A stretch of DNA of 36,739 nt from an uncultured Desulfovibrio sp. (GCA_944324555.1 CALUWU010000141.1:1-36739); one strand, 5' to 3'. Shown: positions 1 to 8,015, numbered from the stretch's first letter. Program-made: numbers and translations. The notes: generated by a model from the letters alone, not told the origin.

Positions 1-76
1 GGGGGAAGGAACCCCTTTTTGCCGCAAGCAAAAGGGGTTCCTTCCCCCTCAAGAAAAACATAATAAGTCCCGACCC
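1..76 (-). repeat. Gene-end palindromic repeat, copy 1
   Basis: Positions 1-49 form a near-perfect hairpin with arms GGGGGAAGGAACCCCTTTT and AAAAGGGGTTCCTTCCCCC around a short GC-rich loop. Positions 51-75 carry a flank, read on the minus strand as TCGGGACTTATTATG, that recurs beside the copies at 29077-29154 and 36660-36707. It lies downstream of the minus-strand regulator gene that ends at 143. No clear U-tract follows the hairpin, although the window edge cuts the left side, so it may act as a terminator or as an mRNA 3' stabiliser. The conserved flank suggests a mobile or dispersed repeat rather than a simple terminator. Confidence 0.7.
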
Positions 77-80
77 TGGA

Positions 81-120
81 GCGTTTAAATGCACAGCGTT
101 TCAAACTGAAAATGCTCCTG
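81..120. repeat. Internally deleted copy of the ~140-bp dispersed element (copy E)
   Basis: The sequence starts GAGCGTTT, continues with GCACAGCGTTTCAAACTG and ends AAAATGCTC. The inner part and the right end match the right end of the dispersed element at 33951-34095 and 26273-26413. The two ends are inverted (GAGCGTTT against AAAATGCTC), as in the larger copies, so it looks like a copy reduced to little more than its termini. It lies between the regulator stop and the gene-end palindrome. Confidence 0.5.
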
Positions 121-142
121 GGGGGAAGAATGGGGGCCGGGG

Positions 143-1513
143 CTACCCCGCTTCCGTGCGGAGATGGACGGCAAGCTGGGCGTCCCGGCCGCGCACGCCG
201 AGCTTGCGGCGGATGTTCTTGCGGTGCGTCTGGACGGTTTCGGGAGAAATATGCAGCAGGGCGGCAATTTCCTTGGAGCTGTGCCCGGCCTGAATCAGGC
301 GGCAGATCTTGAGTTCGGTCAGGGTGAGCTTGCGCAGGCCGGTTTCCGCCGGGGAGCGTTCGTCATGCAGGACATTTTCCAGCACCTGCTCGACATCCTG
401 CCGGATGATATCGATAACGGCCTGCCGCGAGGCGGGTTCCTGCTCGCGGGTCAGCTGCCGGAGGGCGGGCAGCAGGAAGTGGCGGAGATGGTCTGAAAGC
501 TCCTCGCAGCGGCGATCCCGCTCGCTGTGAATGCTGGACAACACGGTCCGCAGGGTAATGTTCATTTCTTCAAGGCGCTGCTTTTCCTGAAGCTGGGCCT
601 GTATGTGACGGGCGACGGCCTCTTCGAGCTGTTCCCGCTGCCGCACCAGCGGCGTGATATTGGTCAGCAGCACAAGATACTCCCCGGCGCTGGCCAGACT
701 TACCGCCGACAGGGACGTCACGGACAAACTGAAAAACAGCCCGTCCCCGAAAGGCGCGGCCTCCACGACGGAGCCGGGGGGATACTTCCGAAAGAAGCCG
801 TCAGGACTGTCGGCATCGAGCTGAAGCACCTCCCAGACAAGCTTTCCTTCCAGATTTTCCCCGGCATATTGACGCAACGCGCGGTTTGTGGTGGAGATAC
901 GGCAAGAACCGTCCATCACGAGAACGCCGTCGGACGCCGTGTCCAGCACGTTTTCAAAGCGGCACTTTTCCAGCGTCAGCAGGCGGAAAAGTTCGGCCTG
1001 ATCCGAATCCTTTTCGCAACGCAGCCGCCGCAGGCAGGTATCCAGCCAGACGACCTCGAAGGCATGGGCATAGATATCAAGCAGACGGGACGCCAGCCCC
1101 GCCCTTTCGTCGTCCAGCGCTCCCAGGGCGTCGTGCATGGCCAAGACAAATGTCTTGAAGCAGCCCAGAAACATGGAGCCGGTAATCCCGCGCCGCCAAT
1201 GGCGCAATCCCATTTCCAGAAGGGGATCGGCCCAGCCGTCGGCATTGGCGCGCAGGCTTTCAAAGACGGGGAGCCTGTCGAGATCCGCATGGCGGAAAAC
1301 AGCGTCCGTGACGGCCCGGCAGGCGGAACGGCAGTCCTCATGGCGGGCGGTGGTAAAGTCAAGGTAGCCCGAGGCGCGCATGCGCCGCGCCCAGCTTTGC
1401 AGAAACACGTCCATGACGGAATCAAGACGCCGGAAGACCTGAACGGCCGGGCGCCATTCCTCAGACGCAAGGCTGTCAAGTCCTGAAGGGACATTGCATT
1501 GACTGTACTTCAT
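143..1513 (-). CDS. PAS domain, LuxR-type HTH transcriptional regulator
   Basis: This is a predicted cytoplasmic DNA-binding regulator of 456 residues. Residues 1-180 form an unrecognised, mostly helical input region. Residues about 186-290 read as a PAS domain (FENVLDTASDGVLVMDG, then a strand-rich part ending in LLTNITPLV). A glutamine/glutamate-rich coiled coil covers about 290-330. A LuxR/GerE-type HTH covers about 394-452, with the typical TLTELKICRLI, SSKEIAALLHIS and TVQTHRKNIRRKLG segments. There is no receiver domain, so it is not a classical response regulator. The open frame extends upstream to 1774, but that extension overlaps the divergent gene at 1578, so I chose the Met at 1513; its Shine-Dalgarno is weak. 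Its position divergent to a small secreted protein and next to the type I secretion genes makes control of that locus plausible but unproven. Confidence 0.85.
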   Translation of the reverse strand: MKYSQCNVPSGLDSLASEEWRPAVQVFRRLDSVMDVFLQSWARRMRASGYLDFTTARHEDCRSACRAVTDAVFRHADLDRLPVFESLRANADGWADPLLEMGLRHWRRGITGSMFLGCFKTFVLAMHDALGALDDERAGLASRLLDIYAHAFEVVWLDTCLRRLRCEKDSDQAELFRLLTLEKCRFENVLDTASDGVLVMDGSCRISTTNRALRQYAGENLEGKLVWEVLQLDADSPDGFFRKYPPGSVVEAAPFGDGLFFSLSVTSLSAVSLASAGEYLVLLTNITPLVRQREQLEEAVARHIQAQLQEKQRLEEMNITLRTVLSSIHSERDRRCEELSDHLRHFLLPALRQLTREQEPASRQAVIDIIRQDVEQVLENVLHDERSPAETGLRKLTLTELKICRLIQAGHSSKEIAALLHISPETVQTHRKNIRRKLGVRGRDAQLAVHLRTEAG

Positions 1514-1577
1514 GGCCAAAGGTCGGGGCGCCGCCCCGTGTCTGTTGTAACGCGCGTGCGCGCATAAGGGGGAGTTC

Positions 1578-1916
1578 ATGAATCCCTGGTTTCTGTCCGC
1601 TCTCTGTTTTTGTCTTTTTGGGGTCGGGACTGTCAAGGCGGCGCCGGCGGACTGCGTGGAGCCGCCCGCCGTCCGGCAGCCGGGCGACTTGTCGCTGCCG
1701 GAAAGCGCGCGCCCCGGCGAACGCGTTTTCCTGACGGCCGCCCTGCCGGAAGGGCCGGCGGGCGCCTTTCCCAATGTGCGGCTGGACTGGCTGGAACGCC
1801 CGGAAGGCCGGGCCCCCGACGTGCTTCCGGGGGTCCCGGATACGGAGATTGTCTTTCATGTTCCGGGGAAATACCGCTGCCGGGTCCGCGCCGGATATAT
1901 CGTCAGAACGTCGTGA
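1578..1916 (+). CDS. Small secreted (periplasmic) protein, family unknown
   Basis: The product has 112 residues. It starts with a classical Sec signal peptide (hydrophobic core WFLSALCFCLFGVGTV, likely cut after VKA). The Cys that follows shortly after does not sit in a lipobox, so a soluble periplasmic product is more likely than a lipoprotein. The mature part of about 90 residues alternates strands and turns (PGERVFLTAALPEG, then VRLDW, then FHVPGKYRCRVRAGY), which looks like one Ig-like or PKD-like beta sandwich; two Cys could pair. GGGGGAG stands 5-10 bases before the ATG. Codon use is that of a real gene, with a less GC-rich signal peptide. It is divergent to the regulator and precedes a strong terminator, so it is probably monocistronic. 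I do not recognise the family. Confidence 0.65.
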   Translation: MNPWFLSALCFCLFGVGTVKAAPADCVEPPAVRQPGDLSLPESARPGERVFLTAALPEGPAGAFPNVRLDWLERPEGRAPDVLPGVPDTEIVFHVPGKYRCRVRAGYIVRTS

Positions 1917-2389
1917 GCGGGGACGCGCTATCTTCCCTGCCGTGAGCAGGAATTTTCCATCCGCGTCCAGCCCTGATTCCCCGGCCCCGAATACCAGACG
2001 CCCGGGGGCGTCCGGCTCCGGGCCATTCCCGCCGCTCTCTCCCGCCGCCGTTGTCAACGCCTTGCACGGTTTGACAACGGCGTTTTCCTTGCCTGCGAAA
2101 ACCCCTTGCGGCGGGCCTTTCCATTCCTCTTTTCCGAAGACGCTTCCCCGGAGGTTTCCCGCCGGGCGTCCGCGGCGCGGCGGGGAGCGCCAGAAGCATC
2201 ATCATTTATAATATTTCTAATATATTATCGCTATTTTTCGCCCCATAAAATAGACTTTACTTTTAAAATAGCACAATTCTGTTGAATTGAGCCGCATTTT
2301 GTGCAAAACTAAATATCGTAAATCAATTAAATCCATGGGTGCAACCGGCTGCGGCAGGAAGAACGAACTCCGCCGCGTGGAGGTGGGGT
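1917..2389. other. Intergenic: terminator, then AT-rich leader of the T1SS operon
   Basis: The GC-rich first part holds the hairpin terminator at 2046-2089. From about 2200 to 2335 the sequence turns strongly AT-rich, with several TATAAT-like boxes (for example in TTTATAATATTT near 2210) before the secretion operon. This is the probable promoter region, but no -35/-10 pair is convincing enough to place. No further gene is seen here. Confidence 0.5.
2046..2089 (+). terminator. Rho-independent terminator
   Basis: A perfect 12-bp stem (CGCCGTTGTCAA with TTGACAACGGCG) encloses a 13-nt loop and is followed directly by TTTTCCTT. It ends transcription of the small secreted protein gene and insulates the secretion operon downstream. 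Confidence 0.85.
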
Positions 2390-4135
2390 ATGGAGGACTT
2401 TCTGGCAACATGCAAGAGGGTTGTCTGGTACGCCGTGCTTTTCAGCATGTTTATCAATATATTACAGCTTACTTTTTCTATTTATATGCTTCAGGTGTAC
2501 GACAGGGTGCTGACAAGCTACAATATTTCGACGCTTGTCGTCATCACCGTCGCGGCCGTCGTCGCCCTGACGGCGCTGGCCCTGCTGGAGTGGATACGCT
2601 CCCGCCTGCTGATTCGCATCGGCGTCGAATTTGAAAAAAAGCTGAGCTTTCCCGTGCTTGATACGGAACTGCGCGCGGCTTCCGCCCCGATCAGGCTGTC
2701 GGAACAGGGGGAAATCCGGGATGTGCAGACATTGCGGAGCTTTCTGGGCGGCAACGCGGTGTTTGCCTTTTTCGATATTCCGTGGATGCCCGTCTACTTT
2801 CTGCTGATGTTCATTCTGCACCCGGCAATGGGCATGGTGGCCGTCGCGGGCGGCCTGACGGTGCTGGCGTTCGGCATGCTGACGCAGAAAATAGCCGCGC
2901 CGAAACTGCGGGAAGCCAACGATTTCAACCGGCGCGCCGCCATGCTGCTGGCCGGCGCCGTCCGCAGCGCCCATACCATTCGCTCCATGGGAATGATCGG
3001 GGCCGTCGGCGAACGCTGGCACGCTCTCAACGCCCGGGTGATCCGCCTGCAAACTGCCGCCAGCAGGCGCGTCGGCCTGCTGCATTCCATCAGCAAATCG
3101 CTTCGCATCGGCCTTCAGGTCGCCATTTACGCCCTGGGCGCCTACCTTGCCATAACGCATCAGAGTTCGGCGGGCATCATGATCGCGTCCTCCATCATCA
3201 TGGGAAGGGCGCTCGCGCCGCTGGATCAGGCAATGGCCTCGTGCCGGCAGTCGCTGGAAGCGCGGGCCGCCTACAGGCGTATCAAGGATACTCTTTCGGC
3301 GCAAAACGCCTCAAAACACATGTCTCTGCCCGCGCCGCGCGGCGAGATCGGCGCCGAGGCGGTTTCCTTTGTCATGAATGGCGCGCCCGTGCTGGAAGGC
3401 GTGTCCCTGCACCTTGCTCCGGGCGCGACGCTGGCGCTTATCGGGCCGAGCGGCTCCGGCAAGTCCACGCTCTGCCGTCTGCTGCTGGGGATATGGCCCC
3501 CCGCGTCGGGAAGCATCCGCCTGGACGGGGCCGATATCGCCTCGTGGGATTCGGAGCGGCTGGGAGAATTCGTCGGCTATCTGCCGCAGGACGTGGATCT
3601 CTTTGCCGGAACGGTCGCGGAGAATATAGCCCGCATGGGGCGCGTCGACGCCGAAAAGGTCATTCAGGCCGCGCGGCTTGCGGGCGCGCACGATCTGATT
3701 CTCCGGCTTCCCGGCGGCTACGATACGCCCATCGGAGATTACGGGCAGGGCCTCTCCGGCGGGCAGCGGCAGCGCATCGGCCTTGCCCGCGCCCTCTACG
3801 GCGAACCGCGCGTCGTCATTCTGGACGAACCCAATTCCAATCTGGATGAAGAAGGTGAAACCAGGCTCATGCAGTGCCTGTCCCGCCTCCGGCAGGCGGG
3901 CAGAACGGTCGTCATTGTGGCGCATAAGCCGTCCATTCTGGCGGCGGCGGATGAAATACTTGTCTTGCGGCAGGGCGGCGCGCCGCTGTGCTACGGTCCG
4001 CGCTCCGTCGTGCTGCAACGGCTGGAAGAAGGACGGCGGGCGCGGCCCGCGGCGGCGCAGCGCAATACCGCCCGCAAACCGCTGATATCCGTCAGCATGG
4101 GAAAGGGAGAGGCGTATGAAACTCCCCGGAATTGA
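2390..4135 (+). CDS. Type I secretion ABC transporter/permease, PrtD/HasD-like
   Basis: This is the inner-membrane ATPase of a type I secretion system, 581 residues, the usual length for the PrtD/AprD/HasD class. It lacks the N-terminal peptidase-like C39 domain found in HlyB and LapB. Residues 15-290 are the membrane domain, with hydrophobic segments near 18-38, 48-66, 134-165 and 238-275. The nucleotide-binding domain follows: Walker A GPSGSGKST at 352-360, Q-loop Gln400, signature LSGGQRQR at 455-462, Walker B VVILDE at 475-480 and H-loop His512; all key residues are intact. The open frame begins earlier at a GTG, but GGAGGTGGGG at 2379-2388 fixes the ATG at 2390. The fusion-protein gene starts inside its last codons. 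The giant adhesin and the RTX proteins in the window are candidate substrates. No outer membrane channel is encoded here. Confidence 0.93.
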   Translation: MEDFLATCKRVVWYAVLFSMFINILQLTFSIYMLQVYDRVLTSYNISTLVVITVAAVVALTALALLEWIRSRLLIRIGVEFEKKLSFPVLDTELRAASAPIRLSEQGEIRDVQTLRSFLGGNAVFAFFDIPWMPVYFLLMFILHPAMGMVAVAGGLTVLAFGMLTQKIAAPKLREANDFNRRAAMLLAGAVRSAHTIRSMGMIGAVGERWHALNARVIRLQTAASRRVGLLHSISKSLRIGLQVAIYALGAYLAITHQSSAGIMIASSIIMGRALAPLDQAMASCRQSLEARAAYRRIKDTLSAQNASKHMSLPAPRGEIGAEAVSFVMNGAPVLEGVSLHLAPGATLALIGPSGSGKSTLCRLLLGIWPPASGSIRLDGADIASWDSERLGEFVGYLPQDVDLFAGTVAENIARMGRVDAEKVIQAARLAGAHDLILRLPGGYDTPIGDYGQGLSGGQRQRIGLARALYGEPRVVILDEPNSNLDEEGETRLMQCLSRLRQAGRTVVIVAHKPSILAAADEILVLRQGGAPLCYGPRSVVLQRLEEGRRARPAAAQRNTARKPLISVSMGKGEAYETPRN

Positions 4136-5480
4136 ATTTCTCGCGGCGCCGCGTCCGGCGACGGCGGAGACGCCGCCGCAAGAAGACGGAGACATGGAAG
4201 GCTTCGGCGCCATTATTCGTCAGGGGCTGCTTGTCGTCGGTCTTTTTTTCGGCATCCTTGGCGGGTGGGCCGTCTTCGGCGAAATCAGCGGCGCGGTCGT
4301 GGTGCCGGGCACGGTGATCATAGATACCGAGCGCAAGACGGTGCAGCATCTGGAAGGCGGCATTATCGACGCCATACATGTGCGGGAAGGGGACAAGGTT
4401 CGGAAAGGGCAGGCGCTCCTCACGCTGAAAAGCGTTACTGTCAACTCTTCCGTGGACATGGCCAACAAGAATCTGATTCTTCTTCTGGCCGCACGCAACA
4501 GGTATCAGGCGGAAAAGGAACTGTTCCGCCCCATAATCTGGGACGACGAACTCCTTGCGCTGGCAAAAAGATACGACAGTCAGGACGCGCTGGAAAGCGA
4601 ACAAAAGATGTTTGACGCCCGGCGCGCCGCCTATCAAAGCCAGATGGAACTTCTTGATTCGCAGACGGCGCAGATAACGCAGCAGATTCTTGGACTTCAG
4701 GAGGAAATGAGCGCGGAAAAGGCCATTATTGCCACCTTGAAGGAAGAGCTGAACGCCAAGCGGATACTGACCGCAAAAAAGTATCTGGAAAAATCGCAGG
4801 TACTGGAACTTGAACGCCAGCTTGCCACGCACAGGGGAAGCCACGGCAAGCTGCGCCAGACCATTGCGGCCACGGAACAGGAAAGGAGCGGCCTGCAACT
4901 GCAAAAGGAAGGGCTGACCATCGGCGTCGTCGAGCAGGCGGCCAAGGAAATGAACGACCTTGACAGCAGGATCTTGCAAACCCGCGAACAGCTGCGCCCG
5001 CTTCAGGATACGCAGGCGCGTCTGGAAGTGACGGCGCCGGTCTCGGGACGCATCGTCGGGCTGGCGGTGCATTCCCCCGGCGGCGTCATTTCTCCCGGGC
5101 AAAAGCTGATGGATATCGTGCCGGACGACTCCCCTCTGGTTGCCGAGGCCCATATTCCGGTGGACAAGATTGCCGACGTCCGCGTGGGGCAGGAAGCGCA
5201 GGCGCAGCTGGACGCCTTCGACCGCAGCACAACGCCGCTGATTCCGGCCAGCGTGCTGTATATCGCGGCGGACAGGCTGGAGGAACAGACGTCCATGGGC
5301 ATGTCGCCGTATTACCTCTGCCATGTGCAGATTTTTCCCGAATCCGCCGAGGTTTCCGACCGTATCTATCTTTCTCCCGGCATGCCGGTGACCATCTTCA
5401 TTACAACCCGCAAGCAGACAATCCTGTCCTATATCATGGAGCCGCTTTTGCGCAACTGGGATCGGGCCTTGCGCGAATAA
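4116..5480 (+). CDS. Type I secretion membrane fusion protein, HlyD/PrtE-like
   Basis: This is the periplasmic adaptor that links the ABC transporter to an outer membrane channel, 454 residues. It has a short cytoplasmic N-terminus, one membrane segment at about 35-55, and a first half of the biotinyl-lipoyl domain at about 58-105 (QHLEGGIIDAIHVREGD, a typical PrtE/HlyD motif). A long Gln/Glu/Leu-rich coiled-coil hairpin covers about 110-305. The second lipoyl half (VTAPVSGRIVGL, near 310) and a beta-barrel region follow; the pattern at the C-terminus (LSPGMPVTIFITT) is standard for the family. The start overlaps the end of the ATPase gene by 20 bp, with GGGAGAGGC just before the ATG, so the two are translationally coupled. 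A convergent gene follows after about 250 bp. Confidence 0.93.
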   Translation: MKLPGIEFLAAPRPATAETPPQEDGDMEGFGAIIRQGLLVVGLFFGILGGWAVFGEISGAVVVPGTVIIDTERKTVQHLEGGIIDAIHVREGDKVRKGQALLTLKSVTVNSSVDMANKNLILLLAARNRYQAEKELFRPIIWDDELLALAKRYDSQDALESEQKMFDARRAAYQSQMELLDSQTAQITQQILGLQEEMSAEKAIIATLKEELNAKRILTAKKYLEKSQVLELERQLATHRGSHGKLRQTIAATEQERSGLQLQKEGLTIGVVEQAAKEMNDLDSRILQTREQLRPLQDTQARLEVTAPVSGRIVGLAVHSPGGVISPGQKLMDIVPDDSPLVAEAHIPVDKIADVRVGQEAQAQLDAFDRSTTPLIPASVLYIAADRLEEQTSMGMSPYYLCHVQIFPESAEVSDRIYLSPGMPVTIFITTRKQTILSYIMEPLLRNWDRALRE

Positions 5481-5731
5481 CGTCCTCGCCGGGCCGCGAA
5501 CGCCGCTCCGACGCGCTGGTCGCGGCGGCCCCCCCTCCCCGGCGCGCTCTATATGCGCGCGGTTTCGTCCGCCCTCCCCTGCCGCATCGTTGCGGGGAAA
5601 GCTGAATTCGGGGGAAGTTTTTCGGTATGCTCAGCACCAGCGGCCGTGATGGCAGCCCGCAAGAAACAGGGTTGTCAGCATGGTCAGCAAGGGAAGAAAA
5701 TATTTCATGTTTTGCTCACTTGTTGGCTAAG

Positions 5732-6856
5732 TTACTTGTCCGCGCCCGACGCCGTTGCAGCAACCTGGCCGAGGCGCTTCACTTCTTCCAGAAAATCAGC
5801 ATAGGAGGTCGCGCGCAGGGCCGCGGGCATCAGGCCGCGCAAATTCCCCGAAACGGCGCGCGCCCTTATGGCCTCGGCCGCTTCTTCCGGCAGCGCCCCG
5901 AGGCGGGATTCCAGCAAGTCCTGAATGAGAACCATGCTTTCCTCGCGCCCTCTGGACAAGCCTTCCGTCAGCCCTTCCTCGCGGCCGATGGAAAGGCCTT
6001 CCTCGCGGCCGATGGAAAGTCCTTCCGTCAACCCTTCCTCACGGCCGATAAGAACGCCCTGTCGTATATATTCATCCTTCCACTGCGTAACGCGTTCCGC
6101 AAGCATGGCGCGTACCTCCAGCAAATCGGTTACAACCTTGCCCGGCGTGGCCATTCCCGCACGCTCCAGTACCACGCGCAAGATCCAGATGGCAAAGGCC
6201 CGGCGCAAGGCCTGATACCTCGGCCCCTTCAGCAAGTCTATTGCCTCGTCTATCAGCGGCAGCAGCTCCTCCGCGTCCTGCGCCCGCTCCAGACGCAGCA
6301 ACAGGCCCGCAAGGCTCCCTTTCGTCTTCAGCGCCTCCTCCGAAGCCTGACTTTCCTCCAGAAGAAAATAGCGCTGGCGCGGCTGATACTTCGACAGCGG
6401 CCCGGACAGCCGCGGCAGCAGCTCCGCCACGTCCTGACGGGCCGTCCAGCGCCCCCCGCCGTTGTACAGCACTATCGGCAATACCGGCGGCAGGCTCTCC
6501 CCTTCGCGAATCCGCCCCGTCCGGATCAAATCCTGCCAGAGCAACGCCGTATAGGCCAGCACGCGCACGGCCATCCAGGCGTCCACGCTACTCTGAAATT
6601 CAAGCAGAATATACAGATAGCACCAGCCGCCGCCCGTCCCGCGCACGCGCCAGATCATGTCGCCATGCCGCTCCCGCAACTCGTCGGTCACATAACTGCC
6701 GGCGCAGCGTTCCAGCGTCCCCATATCCAGCTCGCGGACCAGCTCGTCCGATACGAAATCCCGCAACAAGGACGCCACCATATCCTGACTGCTGAACAGC
6801 ATCTTGTAAGCGGCGTCATACGGATGGCGCCCGCGCGTGTTGCGTTTCGCTTTCAT
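5732..6856 (-). CDS. Rpn/YhgA-like PD-(D/E)XK nuclease family protein (putative transposase-type)
   Basis: The product has 374 residues. Its N-terminal half matches the Rpn/YhgA family: YDAAYKMLFSS at the start, then a PD-(D/E)XK-like core with the Asp of GDMIWRV and the Glu of ILLEFQSS, followed by a helix with conserved Arg and Tyr. YhgA/Rpn proteins of E. coli are DNA endonucleases that promote RecA-independent recombination; that role is inferred here. Residues about 265-310 repeat GREEGLTEGL / GREEGLSIGREEGL, a low-complexity Gly-Arg-Glu repeat common in these proteins that can change length by slippage. The ATG at 6856 has only a weak ribosome site (GGGTAGAG). It is convergent with the fusion-protein gene and lies beside the toxin-antitoxin pair, so it belongs to the accessory module rather than the secretion operon. 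Confidence 0.85.
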   Translation of the reverse strand: MKAKRNTRGRHPYDAAYKMLFSSQDMVASLLRDFVSDELVRELDMGTLERCAGSYVTDELRERHGDMIWRVRGTGGGWCYLYILLEFQSSVDAWMAVRVLAYTALLWQDLIRTGRIREGESLPPVLPIVLYNGGGRWTARQDVAELLPRLSGPLSKYQPRQRYFLLEESQASEEALKTKGSLAGLLLRLERAQDAEELLPLIDEAIDLLKGPRYQALRRAFAIWILRVVLERAGMATPGKVVTDLLEVRAMLAERVTQWKDEYIRQGVLIGREEGLTEGLSIGREEGLSIGREEGLTEGLSRGREESMVLIQDLLESRLGALPEEAAEAIRARAVSGNLRGLMPAALRATSYADFLEEVKRLGQVAATASGADK

Positions 6857-6926
6857 GGAAAGACTCTACCCTGTTTCACCGCGCCTCACAATGCGGGCCG
6901 CCGCAGGCAGCGAGAAAGGCCTGTCC

Positions 6927-6976
6927 CCGGGCCGCGTTACTGGCGCGGCCTCGGCCGTCGCGTCGCGACATAGGGG
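6927..6976. repeat. 50-bp direct repeat, left copy, beside brnTA
   Basis: It matches 7701-7750 at 47 of 50 positions. The unit contains an inverted repeat (GGCCGCG, 7-nt loop, CGCGGCC) followed by TCGGCCGTCGCGTCGCGACAT. Two of the three differences lie in the loop, so the stem is preserved. It sits between the Rpn gene start and the antitoxin stop. Confidence 0.85.
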
Positions 6977-6982
6977 CAAGGA

Positions 6983-7375
6983 TTACAGCCCCATGCGTAT
7001 CGCCTTGCGAAGGGTGTCTTCCATTCGGACCTGCCACCCCTTCCCCGTTTTGCGGAAATGTTCCACGATATCGGCGTCAAATCTGGCGGTAAACTGAATC
7101 TTCGGGCGCTCGGATCTGGGGCGACCGCGACGGGGCGTCAGCAGAGCATCCACGGTTTCCGGAGGAAACAGTTCCGCGAGCGCTTCGCGTCCTGACTTGC
7201 CGGCAAAACGCGCGCCATCCCCGGAGGGCGGCGGGGTATCGGGATCAGACAGAGCGGCCGCCGTAATTTCCGCGTCGCTCATTTCCCGGCCAGCCCCGGG
7301 CAGGCGCGGAAGCTCCGCAAGCTCTTCCGGAGAATAGACGGTAAATTCCCGGCCGTTTTCATGATAACGTCTCAT
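6983..7375 (-). CDS. brnA: BrnA-type antitoxin
   Basis: This is the antitoxin of a type II toxin-antitoxin pair, 130 residues. The C-terminal 50 residues carry the BrnA core: RRGRPRSERPKIQF, then TARFDADIVEHFRKTGKGWQ, ending in a helix (RMEDTLRKAIRMGL). This is the family's ribbon-helix-helix-type DNA-binding and dimerisation part. The first 80 residues are acidic and Pro/Gly-rich and would wrap the toxin. It overlaps the end of the toxin gene by 17 bp, so translation is coupled. BrnA antitoxins repress their own promoter, often together with the toxin, and that is likely here. The N-terminal part is longer than in the shortest family members. Confidence 0.85.
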   Translation of the reverse strand: MRRYHENGREFTVYSPEELAELPRLPGAGREMSDAEITAAALSDPDTPPPSGDGARFAGKSGREALAELFPPETVDALLTPRRGRPRSERPKIQFTARFDADIVEHFRKTGKGWQVRMEDTLRKAIRMGL

Positions 7376-7631
7376 ATTTTCTTTTCTCCCGATTATTTGC
7401 TTTTCTATAACTTACAATACGCATCCTTGGACCCCGAGGCGTAAACACGAGACACATAAGGCGATCGTCATCACGCGGGACAAGCGCCGCATAACGCGGT
7501 TCGCCGTAGTTGCGACGCGTATCCGGCTCAATGTGGGCGCGGCTCCAGTCGAGCAGAGCAACATCGGCGAAGTCTTCGCAGTGCTTTTCCACATTGCTTC
7601 GGCGCTTGTTTTCATCCCATTCATACAACAT
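7359..7631 (-). CDS. brnT: BrnT-type ribonuclease toxin
   Basis: This is the toxin of the pair, 90 residues, the family's usual length. It shows the BrnT pattern: YEWDENKRRSNVEKHCEDFADVA at the start (split here as YEWDENKRRSN, then KHCEDF), DTRRNYGEPRYAALV in the middle, and a basic end (RIVSYRKANNREKRKYE). BrnT has a RelE-like fold and cleaves RNA when free of BrnA; the basic and His/Arg residues expected for that are present. The toxin gene comes first and the antitoxin second, as usual for this family and reversed from most type II systems. The ribosome site is weak, and the upstream 70 bp are AT-rich. Confidence 0.88.
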   Translation of the reverse strand: MLYEWDENKRRSNVEKHCEDFADVALLDWSRAHIEPDTRRNYGEPRYAALVPRDDDRLMCLVFTPRGPRMRIVSYRKANNREKRKYETLS

Positions 7632-7700
7632 GATTTTTTATAACTACAAAAAATTAGAAGATCAATATTTGCAGGTATAAAATAGAATATCTCCCCCAGT

Positions 7701-7750
7701 CCGGGCCGCGTTACCAGCGCGGCCTCGGCCGTCGCGTCGCGACATATGGG
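7701..7750. repeat. 50-bp direct repeat, right copy, beside brnTA
   Basis: This is the partner of 6927-6976, in the same orientation, with three mismatches. Together they bracket the 724 bp that hold the toxin-antitoxin genes. Confidence 0.85.
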
Positions 7751-7782
7751 AGTGAATTCGGGGCGGGATTTATACCAGAAAG

Positions 7783-7804
7783 AAATATTTATCAATAAAT
7801 ATTT
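7783..7804. promoter_or_regulatory. Perfect AT-rich palindrome, possible operator
   Basis: AAATATTTAT and ATAAATATTT are perfect inverted arms separated by CA. It lies 150 bp upstream of brnT on the far side of the 50-bp repeat, and no gene start is near it on the plus strand. It could be a protein-binding site or a remnant; no function can be assigned. Confidence 0.3.
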
Positions 7805-7873
7805 ACAAATGGAATATTTTGCCGTTCACGGTCGCCATATGGTTTGGCAGGCGGAGCGGGGAAAGCGTTTGCG

Positions 7874-7996
7874 AGAGCGTTTCAGCCTTGAAAAAGGTGA
7901 AGCGCGAGGCGGCGGCGCGTCGCCCACGGCCCCAGGCGAGCGGGAAAACCGCGTTTTTCGCGAGGCGGACAGGCCGTCCCAAACGGAACACGCTCC
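7874..7996 (+). repeat. Dispersed ~140-bp element, copy C
   Basis: It starts AGAGCGTTTCAGCCTTG, includes the shared block TTGAAAAAGG and the block GACAGGCCGT, and ends near ACGCTC. Order and orientation match copy A at 26273-26413; it is slightly shorter, with the right end the most diverged. It has no open frame of its own. Confidence 0.65.
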
Positions 7997-8015
7997 ATCA
8001 GAAGGCTGGGGGCGC

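Noticed and set aside
1476-2057. Minus-strand open frame opposite the small secreted protein
   Set aside because: It overlaps the terminator and the divergent start region and has no protein-like features. The plus frame has a signal peptide and a ribosome site.
5690-5735. Tiny plus-strand frame (MVSKGRKYFMFCSLVG) beyond the fusion-protein gene
   Set aside because: It has sixteen codons and no clear ribosome site, and it overlaps the convergent Rpn gene end. Nothing supports expression.
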